Below the pieces are notes generated by a model. The model worked only from the letters and a program-made list of their open reading frames with translations, did no database searches and was not told where the DNA came from. Made by a program: the position numbers and the translations under genes. A DNA stretch of 64,000 nucleotides from Paraburkholderia caffeinilytica (lineage in GTDB: Bacteria; Pseudomonadota; Gammaproteobacteria; Burkholderiales; Burkholderiaceae): the NCBI RefSeq assembly GCF_003368325.1, contig NZ_CP031467.1, forward strand, positions 930,001-994,000, given 5' to 3'. Shown one piece after another: positions 61,734-64,000 of this stretch (positions are counted from its first letter, which is position 1; each line of letters starts with the position of its first letter).

Positions 61734-63623
61734 TCAGGCCGGCGCGGTCGCGCTGCCCGGCTTGACCTCGGTGCCCGGGCTGCCGCCTGACGAGGCGTCG
61801 CTTGCCGACGGCGGCGAGCTCTTCGGCGAACGCGGCGGACGGCCTGCCATGATGTCGTTGATCTGATCGGCGTCGATCGTTTCCCACTCCATCAGTGCGG
61901 CGGTCATCGCTTCGACCTTGTCGCGGTTCTCGTCCAGCAGGCGCTTGGCGAGCGTGTACTGCTCGTCCAGCACGCGGCGGATTTCCGCGTCGACCTTCTG
62001 TTGCGTCGCTTCCGAAATGGTGCGCGTGAAGCCCCGGCCAAACGGCGTTGCGTCGTTTTCGTCGTCGACGTAGACCATCGGTCCGAGCGCGTCCGTCATG
62101 CCGAAGCGAGCCACCATGGCGCGGGCCGTGGCCGTTGCCTTGTTGAAGTCGTCCGACGCGCCGGTGCTGATCAGGTTCAGGAACAGCTCTTCCGCAACAC
62201 GGCCACCGAACAGGATCGCGAGGCGGTCCAGCAGGTAGTCCTTCGAATACGTTTCGTTGTCATGCTCCGGCAACTGCCACGTCACGCCCAGCGCACGGCC
62301 GCGCGGGATGATCGTGACCTTGTGCACCGGATCGGCCTTCGGCAGCAGCTTGGCAATCACCGCGTGACCCGATTCGTGATACGCCGTGGCACGCTTCGAT
62401 TCTTCGCGAATCACGGCCGACTTGCGCTCCGGACCCATGAAGATCTTGTCTTTCGCGTCTTCGAAGTCCGTCATTTCGACGATACGCTTGCCGCGGCGCG
62501 CCGCGAACAAGGCCGCTTCGTTGACCAGGTTCGCCAGATCGGCGCCCGAGAAGCCCGGCGTGCCGCGCGCGATCACCGCTGCGTCGACGTCGTTCGAGAT
62601 CGGCACCTTGCGCAGGTGAACCTTCATGATGTGTTCGCGGCCGCGGATGTCCGGCAGACCGACGTACACCTGACGGTCGAAACGGCCCGGACGCAGCAGC
62701 GCCTTGTCGAGCACGTCCGAACGGTTCGTTGCGGCGATTACGATCACGCCGGAATTCGCTTCGAAGCCGTCCATCTCGACCAGCATCTGGTTCAAGGTCT
62801 GTTCGCGCTCGTCGTTGCCACCGCCCATGCCGGCGCCACGATGACGGCCGACCGCGTCGATTTCGTCGATGAACACGATACACGGCGCATGCTTCTTGGC
62901 CTGCTCGAACATGTCGCGCACGCGAGCCGCGCCGACACCCACGAACATTTCCACGAAGTCCGAACCCGAGATGCTGAAGAACGGCACCTTCGCTTCACCG
63001 GCGATTGCGCGCGCCAGCAACGTCTTACCGGTTCCCGGCGGGCCGACCAGCAGCACGCCGCGCGGAATGCGCCCGCCCAGCTTCTGGAATTTCTGCGGGT
63101 CGCGCAGGAAGTCGACCAGTTCCGAGACTTCTTCCTTGGCTTCGTCGCAACCGGCGACGTCGGTGAAATTGATTGCGTTATTGTTTTCGTCGATCAGACG
63201 CGCACGGGATTTACCGAACGAGAACGCACCGCCTTTCCCGCCTCCCTGCATCTGTCGCATCATGTAAAACCAGAAGCCGATGATCAGGATCGTCGGTCCG
63301 AGGTAGTACAGCGCGGACACCAGCGCATTCGGTTCGTCATCAGCCTTGCCGCTCACCTGAACGCCATACTTCATCAGATCGCCGACCATCCAGATGTCGC
63401 CGGGCGACACGATCTGGTACTTCTGGCCGTCTGCTGGAGTGACCGTGAGGTTCCGCCCCTGGACAATGACGTTCTTGACTTTGCCGTTCTTCGCGTCGTC
63501 CATGAACTGCGAATAGGAAACGCCTTCCTGGACACGGGGCTTGTCGAACTGCTTGAACACCGTAAACAGCACCAGTGCGATAACCAGCCACACTGCTGCT
63601 TTCGAAAACATATTGTTGTTCAA
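61734..63623 (-). CDS. ftsH: ATP-dependent zinc metalloprotease FtsH
   Basis: Membrane-bound AAA+ protease degrading misfolded membrane proteins and regulators; 629 aa. Two N-terminal helices (about residues 9-25 and 105-122). Walker [14 protein letters not shown] (about 194-206), Walker [14 protein letters not shown] (about 248-260), SRH region, and zinc site [10 protein letters not shown] (about 418-427) with the downstream Asp/Glu ligand. Gln/Pro/Ser-rich tail. TTG start at 63623, AAGGAG seven bases upstream, rather than the internal ATG. Confidence 0.97.
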   Translation of the reverse strand: MNNNMFSKAAVWLVIALVLFTVFKQFDKPRVQEGVSYSQFMDDAKNGKVKNVIVQGRNLTVTPADGQKYQIVSPGDIWMVGDLMKYGVQVSGKADDEPNALVSALYYLGPTILIIGFWFYMMRQMQGGGKGGAFSFGKSRARLIDENNNAINFTDVAGCDEAKEEVSELVDFLRDPQKFQKLGGRIPRGVLLVGPPGTGKTLLARAIAGEAKVPFFSISGSDFVEMFVGVGAARVRDMFEQAKKHAPCIVFIDEIDAVGRHRGAGMGGGNDEREQTLNQMLVEMDGFEANSGVIVIAATNRSDVLDKALLRPGRFDRQVYVGLPDIRGREHIMKVHLRKVPISNDVDAAVIARGTPGFSGADLANLVNEAALFAARRGKRIVEMTDFEDAKDKIFMGPERKSAVIREESKRATAYHESGHAVIAKLLPKADPVHKVTIIPRGRALGVTWQLPEHDNETYSKDYLLDRLAILFGGRVAEELFLNLISTGASDDFNKATATARAMVARFGMTDALGPMVYVDDENDATPFGRGFTRTISEATQQKVDAEIRRVLDEQYTLAKRLLDENRDKVEAMTAALMEWETIDADQINDIMAGRPPRSPKSSPPSASDASSGGSPGTEVKPGSATAPA

Positions 63624-63811
63624 AGCACCACTCCTTCACTTAGACGGGCGCCTACATTTGCCTTGCGGCACCACGAAAGCATTCTAATCCAGTCCGCAGA
63701 CCCCTGCCATAAGGTTTCACTACCACACAAATAGCGCAGCGTGCCATCGCAACGCCAATTTCCAGTGTGTCAGCACATTATCGGCAGATGCGGAACCTTC
63801 CTGCAGCACAT

Positions 63812-64000
63812 CTATGCGGACCGCTTCAGATGCTTACCCAAAATAAACGTTTCTGACGATTTGTCCCGCGAGGCTTTCGGCTTGCGGGCCGCCACCACCT
63901 TGAACTGGCGCTTGAACTTTTCGACAATCTGGCTGTAACCGCTGCCATGAAAACATTTGACTAAAAGGGCGCCATCCGGCTTCAGGTGGTTTTGTGCGAA
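63812..64000 (-). CDS. rlmE: 23S rRNA 2'-O-methyltransferase RlmE (C-terminal part)
   Basis: The last 62 residues are inside the window; the rest is beyond the right edge. The [19 protein letters not shown] and [20 protein letters not shown] segments with the final ILG are the RlmE/FtsJ C-terminus, including the catalytic Lys in LVKCF and the KPxASR motif. It methylates U2552 of 23S rRNA. Upstream neighbour of ftsH in the usual order. Confidence 0.93.
   Translation of the reverse strand, partial: FAQNHLKPDGALLVKCFHGSGYSQIVEKFKRQFKVVAARKPKASRDKSSETFILGKHLKRSA

Overview
The window looks like the main chromosome of a betaproteobacterium of the Burkholderia/Paraburkholderia group. The basis is the high GC, the housekeeping gene order (rlmE-ftsH-folP-glmM followed by pstSCAB-phoU-phoB-phoR, then convergent ppk and divergent ppx), an ornithine-lipid acyltransferase, and the style of the proteins. 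No species call is possible without a search.

Layout. 1-20.7 kb is ordinary chromosome: two NUDIX hydrolases, a threonine aldolase, a divergent MFS transporter/LysR pair, alaS, a CoA-transferase behind a tandem array of 49-bp hairpin repeats, a serine hydrolase, gamma-glutamyltransferase, glnS, a periplasmic amino-acid-type binding protein, a di-haem peroxidase divergent from an AcpA-type phosphoesterase, and a DUF427 protein.

20.73-37.76 kb is an integrated element of about 17 kb bounded by a 48-bp direct repeat. The repeat is the 3' part of tRNA-Arg(UCU): the tRNA is intact at the right end and a fragment lies at the left end. The left half is a compact satellite-type module on the + strand: tyrosine integrase, AlpA/excisionase-like and HTH regulators, Toprim primase, RepA-like hexameric helicase, a GGTAC iteron array (candidate origin), an SSB-like protein, and a P27-type small terminase. 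There is no large terminase and no portal, tail or lysis gene. This gene set is that of a phage-inducible chromosomal island (PICI-like satellite) or a prophage reduced to that state. The right half is lower-GC cargo: a secreted protein, a complete LeuB-type dehydrogenase, two HEPN-like proteins (one with zinc ribbons and an R-x4-H motif), a membrane coiled-coil protein, a membrane protein/RES-domain pair, and a nucleotidyltransferase. A frameshifted S49 capsid-protease relic lies beside attR. Much of the cargo resembles anti-phage defence or toxin genes.

37.8-48.1 kb is chromosome again: uppP, a 28-aa membrane peptide, aldose 1-epimerase, an NlpD-like LysM/M23 lipoprotein, small lipoproteins, a pentapeptide-repeat protein, DUF2288 and a MATE exporter, tRNA-Pro(UGG), sixA and olsB.

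48.1-59.1 kb is a phosphate/polyphosphate regulon: ppx and ppk diverge from a region with Pho-box-like repeats, and pstSCAB-phoU-phoB-phoR is one minus-strand operon behind a clear double Pho box. 59.3-64 kb holds glmM, folP, ftsH and the end of rlmE. Short tandem repeats of 7, 10, 13, 15 and 49 bp recur in the chromosomal intergenic spaces.
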